A stretch of DNA of 64,000 bases from Altericroceibacterium xinjiangense (GTDB lineage: Bacteria > Pseudomonadota > Alphaproteobacteria > Sphingomonadales > Sphingomonadaceae). The notes under the pieces were generated by a model that saw only the letters and a list, made by a program, of their open reading frames with translations, ran no database searches and was not told where the DNA came from. The DNA is taken from the NCBI RefSeq assembly GCF_003958635.1, contig NZ_RSEK01000003.1, forward strand, positions 186,001-250,000, read 5' to 3'. A program made the position numbers and the translations under genes. Position 1 is the first letter of the stretch. The number at the start of each line of letters is the position of its first letter. Below, piece after piece: positions 30,322 through 39,205 of the stretch.

Positions 30322-30647
30322 GCTTTCATCATGCCGGCGTTTTCCGGCAGTTGCGGGACCGGTCGGATGTCGCTGGTATCGCGGTGCATCACCAGAACGC
30401 CCCAGCCGTCGATCCGCTTGTCCACCGCCGCCAGCAGCAGCGCTTCATCGGGGGAGGCAGTGTCCCGCTGCAGCGGGGGCAGACGGCGCTGTGCACGCAC
30501 TTGCTCGATCCGATCGGCACACAGGGCTGGGTCGCGCACCGCCTCGCGCACGGCGGGGACGGAGTCGGAGGGGCGGGACTCGTTCGGGGCGGTTCCGCTC
30601 ACCGCGGTTACGGCCAGTGCGGCCCCCAGCGGAAGGATCAAGTGCAT
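30315..30647 (-). CDS. Small exported protein of unknown function
   Basis: 110 residues from the ATG at 30647, with an AGAGGAG ribosome site about eight bases upstream. Residues 1-22 look like a signal peptide (MHLILPLGAALAVTAVSG). The mature part has an arginine- and aspartate-rich middle (ALCADRIEQVRAQRRLPPLQ) with a single cysteine, and VDKRIDGWGVLVMHRD near the end. I recognise no family. It overlaps the end of the NamZ gene by seven bases in convergent orientation. Confidence 0.6.
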   Translation of the reverse strand: MHLILPLGAALAVTAVSGTAPNESRPSDSVPAVREAVRDPALCADRIEQVRAQRRLPPLQRDTASPDEALLLAAVDKRIDGWGVLVMHRDTSDIRPVPQLPENAGMMKAQ

Positions 30648-30768
30648 CTCCGGTCTCCTCTTGCCCAAGAGACATACCACGCCGCCTGCTTAGTCCCAAC
30701 GCTGCCTGCCGCCCGCTTGTTTCGCTTGGTCCCGCCCGCTACTCCGAAGCAAACAAAGGAGAGGTTTC

Positions 30769-31518
30769 ATGCTCAAACTCTACAGCTTCGGTCCTGGCGC
30801 CAATTCTCTGAAGCCCCTGCTGACCCTGTACGAAAAGGGCATCCCGTTCGAACAGCACCTCTTGAACCCGGCCAAGTTCGAACACCATTCCGACTGGTTC
30901 AAGGCGATCAACCCGCGCGGCCAGGTCCCGGCGCTGGCGGACAATGGCCGGGTCGTCACCGAAAGCACGGTGATCTGCGAATATCTTGAGGACGCGCACC
31001 CGACCGAAGTGAAGCTGCGGCCGGACGACCACCATGATCGCGCGCAGATGCGGGTCTGGACGAAGTGGGTGGATGAATACTTCTGCTGGTGCGTCTCCAC
31101 CATCGGCTGGCACCGCTACATTGGCAACATGGTCAAGAGCTTGTCGGATGCGGAGTTCGAGGAGAAGGTGAAGGCGATCCCGATCCCCGAGCAGCAGCTG
31201 AAGTGGCGCCGCGCGCGCGAAGGTTTCCCGCAGGACCTGCTGGATGAGGAAATGCGCAAGATTGCCGTCTCGGTCCGCCGCCTGGACGATCATCTGGCGG
31301 ATCACGAATGGCTGGCAGGCGGAATGTTCTCGCTGGCCGACATCTGCAACTTCGCGATCGCCAACGGGATGGAGAACGGGTTTTCCGATCTGGTGAACGA
31401 ATCCGATTCGCCGCACCTGCTGCGCTGGATTCGCCAGATCAACGAACGGCCTGCCTGCCGGGAGATGTTCGCCCAGGTGCCACACGAACTTGCCCCTGCG
31501 AAAAAGAAGGAAGGCTAA
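30769..31518 (+). CDS. Glutathione S-transferase, LigF (beta-etherase)-like
   Basis: 249 residues; the ribosome site AGGAGAGG precedes the ATG. The N-terminal thioredoxin fold begins LKLYSFGPGANSLKPL and has the glutathione-binding segment VVTESTVICEYLED (Glu-Ser). The helical C-terminal domain holds RVWTKWVDEYFCWCVSTIGW, PEQQLKWRRAREGFPQ and FSLADICNFAIANG. These stretches agree closely with my recollection of LigF of Sphingobium SYK-6, which cleaves beta-aryl ether dimers of lignin with glutathione. LigD-type dehydrogenases and LigE/LigG partners are not in the window, so activity on lignin units is inferred from similarity only. Confidence 0.8.
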   Translation: MLKLYSFGPGANSLKPLLTLYEKGIPFEQHLLNPAKFEHHSDWFKAINPRGQVPALADNGRVVTESTVICEYLEDAHPTEVKLRPDDHHDRAQMRVWTKWVDEYFCWCVSTIGWHRYIGNMVKSLSDAEFEEKVKAIPIPEQQLKWRRAREGFPQDLLDEEMRKIAVSVRRLDDHLADHEWLAGGMFSLADICNFAIANGMENGFSDLVNESDSPHLLRWIRQINERPACREMFAQVPHELAPAKKKEG

Positions 31519-31544
31519 GTTGAAAGGGCGGCGGGGGAGGGCGT

Positions 31545-32618
31545 CTAATCCTTCTCCCACCCCTGTATGTATTCCGAAGCCATGTAAGTGCGGGAACCGC
31601 CGCCAGGCGCCTGCAGCACTGCGCTGAACGGTTCCTCCTTCTGCATGGCCGCCTCGACTTCTTCTGGCGAGGGCAGGCTCGTGAACGGAGCATAGTTAAG
31701 GGTTCGATCCGGGTCCGTAAACCTGATCCAGAAGGAGCCGCCCGCATCCAGCCACGGATCAAGGCGAACCCGCCCGACCTCGGCGCTGGCCCCGCCATCG
31801 CGGAAGGCGATCAGGTAAGCGTTCTTGTGCTCCTTGCGCCGGTACACGCCGTAGCTCGTGGTTGAACTGGGATCCCGGCACCATTTTACGGCCTTGGCCG
31901 AAGTCACCGGCGCGCCGTCGGTTTTCTTGCCGCGATTGGTCGCGATTACGTTCAGCACAACCGAGGCCTGTCTCTGAAACGTGGCGCGCGGCGCATCTCC
32001 TTCAAAGGAGAGTGGGCGCGGGCACTCAGCGATCGCAGAAGCCGCGGGATAGGAAACCTTGGCACGCGGCAGCTCGACCCCGGCAACGAAGCTCGTCAGC
32101 TGTTCGCCCAAATCGGCGGCTGACATGTCCTGCGAGGTCATGCGAACCGCAATAAGCCACCCATCGTGCGGCAATAGCGCGAACCCGGTCGAACGCGCCT
32201 TCTTGCCGGACACCGCACCGTAAACGATGTACCCGCTGTCCTTTCCTGCGCCTGATCCTGGTGTGAAACTGGCCGCGACCACGCTTGTCTTGTCGAGGGC
32301 ACCGACCAGTTCATCGGAAGCCATCATGGTGAACATCCGGTCCTGCCAAATCGAAACGTCCACCGGCGAAGCACGGAACAGGTAGACGTTGGCAGCCGTC
32401 GCGCTCGCTCTGTCCCGGTAACCAGCCACTACGTCGACGCGCTGTGTGCCGTAATCCTCAAGGGAAACCCGTTTGAATGAACCGATGCGGGGAAGCAGAC
32501 GCGCACTCGTCCACTCGTGCTGCCACGCGATTTCGCTATCAGCTGATATCGGCCGCGGTTCGGCAGCGAGCGGCGTCATCGACACAAGAAACCCGGGAAA
32601 CAGAAACTTCCATTTCAT
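31545..32618 (-). CDS. Exported protein of unknown function
   Basis: 357 residues with a short signal peptide (MKWKFLFPGFLVSMTPLAA, cleavage probably after LAA). The mature region contains RVDVVAGYRDRASATAANVYL, FRASPVDVSIWQDRMF, SDSGYIVYG-like GKDSGYIVYGA and RTYMASEYIQGWEKD at the end; there are two cysteines (ECPRPL, KWCRDP). I recognise no catalytic motif. Its composition is like its neighbours, giving no sign of recent transfer. It converges on the GST gene and precedes the GFA gene on the opposite side. Confidence 0.65.
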   Translation of the reverse strand: MKWKFLFPGFLVSMTPLAAEPRPISADSEIAWQHEWTSARLLPRIGSFKRVSLEDYGTQRVDVVAGYRDRASATAANVYLFRASPVDVSIWQDRMFTMMASDELVGALDKTSVVAASFTPGSGAGKDSGYIVYGAVSGKKARSTGFALLPHDGWLIAVRMTSQDMSAADLGEQLTSFVAGVELPRAKVSYPAASAIAECPRPLSFEGDAPRATFQRQASVVLNVIATNRGKKTDGAPVTSAKAVKWCRDPSSTTSYGVYRRKEHKNAYLIAFRDGGASAEVGRVRLDPWLDAGGSFWIRFTDPDRTLNYAPFTSLPSPEEVEAAMQKEEPFSAVLQAPGGGSRTYMASEYIQGWEKD

Positions 32619-32688
32619 GACAGCGCGCTCTCGTCGTGCGGCGAAAAGATACTTGGCGCACTGCTCATGGCTTGCCTTCGATCCTGGA

Positions 32689-33111
32689 TCAGGATTGCGT
32701 TGCCGGTGCCGGCGGCTGTTCCGCGAAGTGCGGGATGCCGGGATCGAGGATCGCCCAATCGGGCTTTTCGCTGGTCCAGATCGCCATTTCCGGCGCCAGC
32801 CCGTGCGGTTCGTCCAGAAAACCGAGCCGGAAGGTCATGAACTGGGGGCGGGCCGAACTTTGTGCGTAGACCGGCGTGCCGCAGGATGCGCAGAAGTGCT
32901 GCGTCAGCGTATTACCGCTCGCTGCCGTATAGGACCAGCTGGTGACCGCCCCGGACAGTGACACCTCGGAAGTGCGGAACATCGTGTTCTGGGCCGCCCC
33001 ACCGGACGCAAGCTTGCGGCACTGACGGCACCAGCATTGCCGCGTCTGCGCGGCCTCACCGGTGATGGTCGCCTGCACGGCGCCGCAATTGCACGTTCCC
33101 GAATAGGCCAT
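32689..33111 (-). CDS. GFA (glutathione-dependent formaldehyde-activating) family protein
   Basis: 140 residues; ribosome site GGAGGAG before the ATG at 33111. The zinc-cysteine pattern is CNCGAV, CWCRQCRKL and CASCGTPVY, matching the Mss4-like GFA fold. The founding member was proposed to join formaldehyde and glutathione, but most GFA proteins have no proven reaction. It lies 11 bases after the parE stop and is likely co-transcribed with it. Confidence 0.9.
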   Translation of the reverse strand: MAYSGTCNCGAVQATITGEAAQTRQCWCRQCRKLASGGAAQNTMFRTSEVSLSGAVTSWSYTAASGNTLTQHFCASCGTPVYAQSSARPQFMTFRLGFLDEPHGLAPEMAIWTSEKPDWAILDPGIPHFAEQPPAPATQS

Positions 33112-33122
33112 CCGTCTCCTCC

Positions 33123-35108
33123 TCAGGCGTCGATCAAGTCCCGATCAAGCTCACCTGCGCGGTTCTGGATGAAGTTGAACCGGTGTTCCGGGTTGCGCCC
33201 CATCAACTGGTCCACCAGTTCCTTCACTGCATGGCGCTGCTCATGCTCGGGCGGCAGGGTAATCCGGATCAGGCCGCGGGTCTTCGGGTCCATCGTCGTT
33301 TCGCGCAGCTGTCCCGGGTTCATCTCCCCCAGTCCCTTGAAGCGGCTGACTTCGACCTTCTTGCCCTTGAACACGGTGCGTTCCAGTTCCTGCCGGTGGG
33401 CATCGTCGCGGGCATAGCGGCTCTCCTTGCCGGCGGTCAGGCGGTAGAGTGGCGGCTGGGCCAGGAACAAGTGCCCCTTGCGGACAAGGTCCGGCATCTC
33501 CTGGAAGAAGAACGTCATCAGCAGGGTGGCGATGTGCGCCCCGTCCACGTCCGCGTCGGTCATGATCACGATCCGATCGTAGCGCAGGTTGTCCGCGTTG
33601 CAGTCCTTGCGCGTGCCGCAGCCAAGCGCGAGCGCCAGATCGGCGATTTCGCTGTTCGCGCGGATCTTGTCGATGCTGGCGGACGCGACGTTCAGGATCT
33701 TGCCGCGAATGGGCAGGATGGCCTGTGTCTTGCGGTCGCGGGCCTGCTTGGCGCTGCCGCCCGCGCTGTCCCCTTCGACGATGAACAGTTCGGTTTCCCC
33801 CGGGCCTTCGCCGGAACAATCGGTCAGCTTGCCGGGCAAGCGCAGCTTCTTGGCGCTCGTGGCGGTCTTGCGCTTGATTTCCCGCTCCGCCTTGCGGCGC
33901 AGGCGGTCGTCCATCCGCTCCATCACCGCGCCCAGCAAAGCGCGCCCGCGCTCCATGTTATCGGTCAGGAAGTGGTCGAAGTGATCGCGCACCGCGCTTT
34001 CCACCAGGCGCGCCGCTTCCGGGCTGGTCAGCCGGTCCTTGGTCTGGCTCTGAAACTGGGGGTCGCGGATAAACACCGAGAGCATGACTTCGCTGCCGCT
34101 GACGATGTCGTCGGCCGAAATATCCTTGGCTTTCTTCTGCCCGACGAGTTCCCCGAACGCGCGAATGCCCTTGGTCAGCGCCGCGCGCAGGCCCTGCTCA
34201 TGCGTGCCGCCGTCTGGCGTCGGCACGGTGTTGCAGTACCAGCTGAACGAACCATCGGAGTACAGCGGCCAGGCAATGGCCCATTCGACTCGTCCCTGGT
34301 CTTCGGGGAAATCCTGCCGCCCGCTGAAGAACTGGCTGGTCACGCATTCGCGATCGCCCACTTGTTCCGCCAGGTGATCTGCCAGACCGCCCGGAAACTG
34401 GAACACCGCCTCAGCCGGGACTTTCTCGTTCACCAGCGAAGGCGCGCACTTCCAGCGGATTTCCACACCGGCATAAAGATAGGCCTTGGACCGGACGAGC
34501 TTGAACAGCCGCCACGGCAGGAAACCCTGCTTGCCGAAGATTTCCGCATCAGGCGTGAAGCTGACGGTGGTGCCCCGCCGATTGGGCGTGGGTCCAAGCT
34601 TCTGCAACGGGCCCAGCGGCTGACCGCGGGCGAATTCCTGCGCGAACAATTCCTTGTTACGGGCGACTTCGACCCGCGTGTGTTCGGACAAGGCGTTGAC
34701 GACGCTGACGCCAACGCCGTGCAGACCGCCGCTGGTGGCGTAGGCCTTGCCCGAGAACTTGCCGCCCGAATGGAGGGTGGTGAGGATCACCTCAAGGCTG
34801 GACTTGCCGGGGAACTTCGGATGCTCGTCAACCGGGATGCCGCGGCCGTTGTCGCTGATCGTCAGGCGGTTGCCTTCCTCCAGCGTCACCTCGATCCGGC
34901 TGGCATAGCCGGCGACGGCTTCGTCCATCGCATTGTCGAGCACTTCGGCCGCCAAGTGGTGGAACGCGCGCTCATCCGTCCCGCCGATGTACATGCCGGG
35001 ACGGCGGCGCACCGGCTCCAGCCCTTCGAGAACTTCGATGGACGAGGAATCGTATTCCGCGCCGTCCGGCGGCAGCTTGTCGAACAGGGAATTGTCATCG
35101 GGGCTCAT
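33123..35108 (-). CDS. parE: DNA topoisomerase IV subunit B
   Basis: 661 residues. The GHKL ATPase domain has EVLDNAMDEAVAGY, DNGRGIPVDEHP and GLHGVGVSVVNALS; the TOPRIM domain has FIVEGDSAGGSA, RDRKTQAILPIRGKILNV and MTDADVDGAHI. The length (about 660, without the 160-residue insert of many proteobacterial GyrB) and the run KFPGKSSLEVILTTLHSGGK favour ParE over GyrB. Topo IV unlinks daughter chromosomes; the ParC subunit is not in the window. It follows the LpoA-like gene by 49 bases. Confidence 0.93.
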   Translation of the reverse strand: MSPDDNSLFDKLPPDGAEYDSSSIEVLEGLEPVRRRPGMYIGGTDERAFHHLAAEVLDNAMDEAVAGYASRIEVTLEEGNRLTISDNGRGIPVDEHPKFPGKSSLEVILTTLHSGGKFSGKAYATSGGLHGVGVSVVNALSEHTRVEVARNKELFAQEFARGQPLGPLQKLGPTPNRRGTTVSFTPDAEIFGKQGFLPWRLFKLVRSKAYLYAGVEIRWKCAPSLVNEKVPAEAVFQFPGGLADHLAEQVGDRECVTSQFFSGRQDFPEDQGRVEWAIAWPLYSDGSFSWYCNTVPTPDGGTHEQGLRAALTKGIRAFGELVGQKKAKDISADDIVSGSEVMLSVFIRDPQFQSQTKDRLTSPEAARLVESAVRDHFDHFLTDNMERGRALLGAVMERMDDRLRRKAEREIKRKTATSAKKLRLPGKLTDCSGEGPGETELFIVEGDSAGGSAKQARDRKTQAILPIRGKILNVASASIDKIRANSEIADLALALGCGTRKDCNADNLRYDRIVIMTDADVDGAHIATLLMTFFFQEMPDLVRKGHLFLAQPPLYRLTAGKESRYARDDAHRQELERTVFKGKKVEVSRFKGLGEMNPGQLRETTMDPKTRGLIRITLPPEHEQRHAVKELVDQLMGRNPEHRFNFIQNRAGELDRDLIDA

Positions 35109-35157
35109 GCTGGCTTTATAGGGCCTGCATTTGCCCGCTTACAAGCTCCCGCCCCGG

Positions 35158-36318
35158 TTAATTCACGAAATGTTCCGGTGCCGGGTCGGTCACGCTGATC
35201 GTTCCGTTTCCGACCTCACGCACTTCCATCGCGCGTTCGCCGACGCCGTCGGAGCGGAAACGGAACGGACCGTCGAGCCCGAGGAACCCTTCAGGATCCG
35301 CCACCTGCGCGAGCGGGAAGGGCTGACCCGGCTGCCAGTCACGGGCCAGCCGCAGGGCGAGCAGCACCGAATCGTAGCCTAGCGTGGCGACCCGGTACGG
35401 CTTGGCGCCGAAACGGGTTTCGTAGCTGTTGACGAACTGGCGGTACCGCGCGTCCGACACCGCGGAGAACAACGCACCGCGCAGGGCAGGGGCATTGGCG
35501 ATGCTGGCTTCGCCGTTCCACAGCTCCGTCCCCAGGATAAGCGGCCGGGCGCCGCCTTTCTTCAGCTCGGTCGCGCCCATCGCGGAAAGCCGGGCGCCGT
35601 CGGCGATCAGCACGGCGTCGAATCCGCCTTTCGTCTGCAGCCGCCGGGCCGCGCTGACGATGGAGGTGTTCCCCCGATTATACCGCTCAACGGCGACGAC
35701 CTGCCCGCCGCTGGTCTGCGCGGCTGCCTGCAGCGCAGCTTCTGCTCGCCGGCCATATTCATCGTCCGGCACCAGCGCGGCGAAGCGGCGCGATCCCTGT
35801 CCTACCGCGTAACCTACGGTACGGGCGACCGATTGCTCCGGAATTTGTCCCATCACGAACACGTCGCGGTCCGCCACCGTCCGGTCATTGGAAAACGCGA
35901 TCAGCGGAATGCCGGCCGGGCGAGCCTGGGCCAGTACGGCGGAGACATTGTCGCCGAGCAAGGGGCCCAGGATCAGCTTGTTGCCGTCCGAGATTGCCCG
36001 CGCCGCGGCGCTGCCCGCGCCGGTTCCCGTGTCATAGGTCGTGATTGCGACATTGTCGGCCTTGGTGTCGATCAGCGCCATTGCCGTGGCGTTGGCGATC
36101 GACTGGCCGACTTCGGCGTTCCTGCCGGATAGCGGCACCAGCAGGGCGACCGACTGCGGAGCGGCTACGACCGGCCCCGGAGCCACCGTCGCGGACGGAG
36201 CCGGGGCAGGGGCGGGAGCCGCCGACGGGCCGCGATCCCCGCCGGGGATAACCTGGCAGGCCGCCAGGCTGAGGCCCAGCCCCGCTACCGCGAGACCGCG
36301 TTTCACCACTGCCACCAT
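35158..36318 (-). CDS. LpoA-like penicillin-binding protein activator lipoprotein
   Basis: 386 residues from the ATG at 36318, with AGGAG seven bases upstream. A lipobox LSLAAC (Cys21) follows a hydrophobic stretch; then an alanine-proline-rich linker. The rest is a periplasmic-binding-protein fold: SVALLVPLSGRNAEVGQSI, KLILGPLLGDNVSAVLA, IPLIAFSNDRTVADRDVFV, RFAALVPDDEYGRRA and VATLGYDSVLLALRL. This is the single-domain alphaproteobacterial homologue of LpoA, which stimulates PBP1A; the N-terminal TPR domain of the enterobacterial protein is absent. It diverges from rsmI, and this arrangement recurs in many proteobacteria. Confidence 0.88.
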   Translation of the reverse strand: MVAVVKRGLAVAGLGLSLAACQVIPGGDRGPSAAPAPAPAPSATVAPGPVVAAPQSVALLVPLSGRNAEVGQSIANATAMALIDTKADNVAITTYDTGTGAGSAAARAISDGNKLILGPLLGDNVSAVLAQARPAGIPLIAFSNDRTVADRDVFVMGQIPEQSVARTVGYAVGQGSRRFAALVPDDEYGRRAEAALQAAAQTSGGQVVAVERYNRGNTSIVSAARRLQTKGGFDAVLIADGARLSAMGATELKKGGARPLILGTELWNGEASIANAPALRGALFSAVSDARYRQFVNSYETRFGAKPYRVATLGYDSVLLALRLARDWQPGQPFPLAQVADPEGFLGLDGPFRFRSDGVGERAMEVREVGNGTISVTDPAPEHFVN

Positions 36319-36354
36319 CTTGCCGCTCCTGCCCAAAGTGTCCACAACTGCCGC

Positions 36355-37200
36355 GTGACCGATCATGATCAAACTAACCCGTTGTCTCCGGGCCTTTATA
36401 TTGTCGCGACGCCGATTGGCAATCTCGGCGATCTCACGATGCGTGCGGCCGACACGCTGCGCCGGTGCGAAACGATAGCCTGCGAGGACACGCGGGTCAC
36501 CGGCAAGCTGATGCACCACCTCGGAATTTCTAAGCCGCTGTGGCGTTACGACGATCACAGCGATGAACGGGACCGGGCCCGGTTGCTTGAACGAACACGC
36601 ACGGCTGCGGTCGCTCTCGTGAGCGACGCGGGGACCCCGCTGGTGTCCGACCCGGGCTACCGGCTGGTCCGGCAGGCGAGGGCCGAAGGAATCGCTGTCA
36701 CCAGCCTTCCGGGACCGAGCGCGCCGGTGATGGGCCTTACGCTTTCGGGCTTGCCGAACGACCGGTTCCTGTTCGCCGGCTTCCTGCCGGTGAAGGACAA
36801 GGCCCGGCGTGAGGCGCTGGAGGAATTCGCCGACCTGCGCGCCACCCTGATCTTCTTCGAAACCGCCCCGCGCCTGCTTCGCTCACTCGAGGCGATCGGC
36901 GAAGTCCTGCCCGGGCGCGAAATCGCCGTCGCGCGCGAACTGACCAAGCTGCATGAGGAATGCCGCACCGGCACGGCGGGAGAGCTTGCCGCCCACTACG
37001 AAGGCCGCCCGCCGAAGGGCGAGATCGTGCTGCTGGTCGGCCCGCCGTCCGCGCAGCCCCTCGGCACGTTCGACGTCGACGCTCTACTGCGCGACGCCTT
37101 GCAGGACCAGAAACCCTCTCACGCGGCAGCCAGCGTCGCACGGACTACGGGGCTTGATCGCAAGACGCTTTACGCCCGGGCGATGGAATTGAAGGAGTGA
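36355..37200 (+). CDS. rsmI: 16S rRNA 2'-O-ribose C1402 methyltransferase
   Basis: 281 residues with a GTG start. RsmI uses SAM to methylate the 2'-hydroxyl of C1402. Family signatures are GLYIVATPIGNLGDLT at the N-terminus, CEDTRVTGKLMHHLGI, LVSDAGTPLVSDPGYRLV, SLPGPSAPVMGLTLSGLP and FFETAPRLLRSL, plus LTKLHEEC. The last 40 residues form the C-terminal helical domain. It overlaps the next gene as GTGA. Confidence 0.96.
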   Translation: MTDHDQTNPLSPGLYIVATPIGNLGDLTMRAADTLRRCETIACEDTRVTGKLMHHLGISKPLWRYDDHSDERDRARLLERTRTAAVALVSDAGTPLVSDPGYRLVRQARAEGIAVTSLPGPSAPVMGLTLSGLPNDRFLFAGFLPVKDKARREALEEFADLRATLIFFETAPRLLRSLEAIGEVLPGREIAVARELTKLHEECRTGTAGELAAHYEGRPPKGEIVLLVGPPSAQPLGTFDVDALLRDALQDQKPSHAAASVARTTGLDRKTLYARAMELKE

Positions 37201-37547
37201 ACCGGAGGAAAGCGGAAAGCCGGGGCCGCAAGGCGGAACGGCTCGCCGCCTTGTGGCTGCGGTTTTTCGGCTGGCGCATCCTCGCACAGCGGGTGAAGAC
37301 CCCGCGCGGGGAGATCGACCTTGTCGCAAAGCGCGGCGTGACCGTGGCGTTCGTCGAAGTGAAATGGCGCCGGAACGCGGCCGATCTCGACGGGGCGATC
37401 GATGCCTTTCGGCTGCGGCGCGTGGCCGCGGCGGCGGAATCCGTTGCCCACCGGTTCGGCGCGCCGACAGATACCGTGCGCATCGATGTGCTTCTGCTTG
37501 CGCCGTGGCGGTTGCCGCGCCACATCGTCAACGCTTGGCAGCCATAG
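37197..37547 (+). CDS. YraN family (UPF0102) nuclease-like protein
   Basis: 116 residues with a GTG start inside the rsmI stop overlap. The PD-(D/E)XK-like core is PRGEIDLVAKRGVTVAFVEV followed by KWRR; upstream is the RKAERLAALWLRFFGW helix. YraN proteins belong to the Holliday-junction-resolvase-like fold but their function is unknown. The rsmI-yraN-gshB order is common in alphaproteobacteria. Confidence 0.92.
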   Translation: MNRRKAESRGRKAERLAALWLRFFGWRILAQRVKTPRGEIDLVAKRGVTVAFVEVKWRRNAADLDGAIDAFRLRRVAAAAESVAHRFGAPTDTVRIDVLLLAPWRLPRHIVNAWQP

Positions 37548-37569
37548 TGCATGGCATGGGGGACAAGGC

Positions 37570-38535
37570 ATGGGTTTGCGCGTCGCGATCCAGATGGATC
37601 CGCTGGAAGGCATCAACATCGGCGGAGATTCCAGCTTCGCGCTGATGCTGGCCGCACAGGCCCGCGATCACGCACTGTGGCATTACGACGTGAAGACCCT
37701 GGCATGGGAGGACGGGCGGATCACGGCCTGGGCCGCGCCCGTCAGCGTGCGTCCGATTGCCGGTGATCACTTCCGCTGGGAAGGCGAACGGACGAAGATC
37801 GACCTGGCGAAGGACATCGACGTCATCCTGATGCGGCAGGACCCACCGTTCGATCTCGGCTACATCACCGCGACCCTGCTGCTGGAACGGCTTGAGGGGG
37901 AAACACTGGTCGTCAACGATCCGGCGAGCGTGCGCAACGCGCCGGAGAAGATGTTCGTGCTGGATTACGCGCGCTTCATGCCCCCGACGCTGATTGCCCG
38001 GAAGATGGAGGATGTTCGCGCCTTCCAGCGGCAGCATGGCGCAGTCGTGGTCAAGCCGCTGCATGGCAACGGCGGCAAGGCAATCTTCCGGATCGAGGCC
38101 GACGGGACCAACCTTGGCGCCTTGTTCGAAGTGTTCAACCAGACCTGGCCGGAACCGCACATGGTCCAGCCGTTCCTTCCCGACGTAGCGAAGGGCGACA
38201 AGCGCATCGTGCTGGTGGACGGGGAGTTCGCCGGGGCGATCAACCGCAAACCGGGCGAGGGGGAATTCCGCTCGAACCTGGCGCAGGGCGGCTCCGCCGA
38301 AGCGTGCGGGCTCACCGAGCGGGAGGAGGAGATCTGCGCGGCCATGGGGCCCGAGCTGAAACGGCGCGGGCTGGTTTTCGTGGGTATCGACGTAATCGGC
38401 GGCCACTGGCTGACCGAGATCAACGTCACCAGCCCGACGGGGATCGTCGCAATCGACGCGTTCAACGGCACGGACACCGGGGGGAAGATCTGGGACGCGA
38501 TTGAGCGGCGCTTTGCCGCCATGGTCCGGGCCTGA
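37570..38535 (+). CDS. gshB: Glutathione synthetase
   Basis: 321 residues from the ATG at 37570, preceded by GGGGGAC. GshB joins gamma-glutamylcysteine and glycine with ATP. The N-terminal substrate domain has VAIQMDPLEGINIGGDSSFALMLAA in part (AIQMDPLEGINI) and DVILMRQDPPFDLGYI; the ATP-grasp part has VVKPLHGNGGKAIFRI, GDKRIVLVDGEFAGAINRKP and FVGIDVIGGHWLTEINVTSP. Normal length. It supplies glutathione, which the LigF-like GST in this window would use. A 22-base gap separates it from the YraN gene. Confidence 0.96.
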   Translation: MGLRVAIQMDPLEGINIGGDSSFALMLAAQARDHALWHYDVKTLAWEDGRITAWAAPVSVRPIAGDHFRWEGERTKIDLAKDIDVILMRQDPPFDLGYITATLLLERLEGETLVVNDPASVRNAPEKMFVLDYARFMPPTLIARKMEDVRAFQRQHGAVVVKPLHGNGGKAIFRIEADGTNLGALFEVFNQTWPEPHMVQPFLPDVAKGDKRIVLVDGEFAGAINRKPGEGEFRSNLAQGGSAEACGLTEREEEICAAMGPELKRRGLVFVGIDVIGGHWLTEINVTSPTGIVAIDAFNGTDTGGKIWDAIERRFAAMVRA

Positions 38536-38590
38536 CGCGATTTTTGCCCGCCTTCGGGATAGCCGTGCTGCCTGATCCGTTGGAGCCGGA

Positions 38591-39202
38591 ATGAACGATT
38601 TCGTCATCCGCATGATTGAGCAAGGCGGCTACTGGGGCGTCGCGCTCTTGATGGCGCTGGAGAACATCATCCCGCCGATTCCCTCGGAAGTGATCATGGG
38701 CGTGGGGGGCGTGCTGGTCGCACGCGGATCGATGGAGTACTGGACCCTGCTGCTGGTCGGAACTGTCGGCGCGACGGCCGGAAACTACCCGTGGTACTGG
38801 ATCGGCCACAAGTGGGGATACCAGCGGCTCAAACCCTTCGTTAACCGATACGGGCGCTGGCTGACCGTCGACTGGCGTGACGTAGAAAAGGCCGCGCGGT
38901 TCTTCGAACGCCACGGCCAGTGGGTCGTGTTCGTCATGCGGTTTTCCCCGTTCCTGCGCACGATCATCTCGCTTCCGGCTGGCCTCACTCACATGCCGGT
39001 GTGGCGCTTTCTGGTGTTCACCTTCGTCGGCACCGCGATCTGGAACGCGCTGCTGATCGAGGGCGGGCGAAGGCTGGCGCCGTTGATCGAGAAGTACGAG
39101 GCGTGGGTGAACGGCATCGTGCTGGTTCTGGTGGTGCTGGCGCTGGCTTCGTACGTCTACCGCCTCGTCACGTGGAAGCCCTGCGACGAGGATGGCGAGT
39201 AG
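38591..39202 (+). CDS. DedA/VTT-domain membrane protein
   Basis: 203 residues. The motif ALLMALENIIPPIPSEVIMG is the DedA signature; then a hydrophobic stretch, GNYPWYWIGHKWGY, and the amphipathic RFFERHGQWVVFVMRFSPFLR, with three or four membrane segments. DedA proteins include flippases for undecaprenyl phosphate and phosphatidylethanolamine; which one applies here is unknown. It ends three bases before the convergent xerC stop. Confidence 0.93.
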   Translation: MNDFVIRMIEQGGYWGVALLMALENIIPPIPSEVIMGVGGVLVARGSMEYWTLLLVGTVGATAGNYPWYWIGHKWGYQRLKPFVNRYGRWLTVDWRDVEKAARFFERHGQWVVFVMRFSPFLRTIISLPAGLTHMPVWRFLVFTFVGTAIWNALLIEGGRRLAPLIEKYEAWVNGIVLVLVVLALASYVYRLVTWKPCDEDGE

Positions 39203-39205
39203 CGC

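Noticed and set aside
33183-35198. Long plus-strand open frame opposite parE
   Set aside because: Shadow of parE; composition unlike a real protein.
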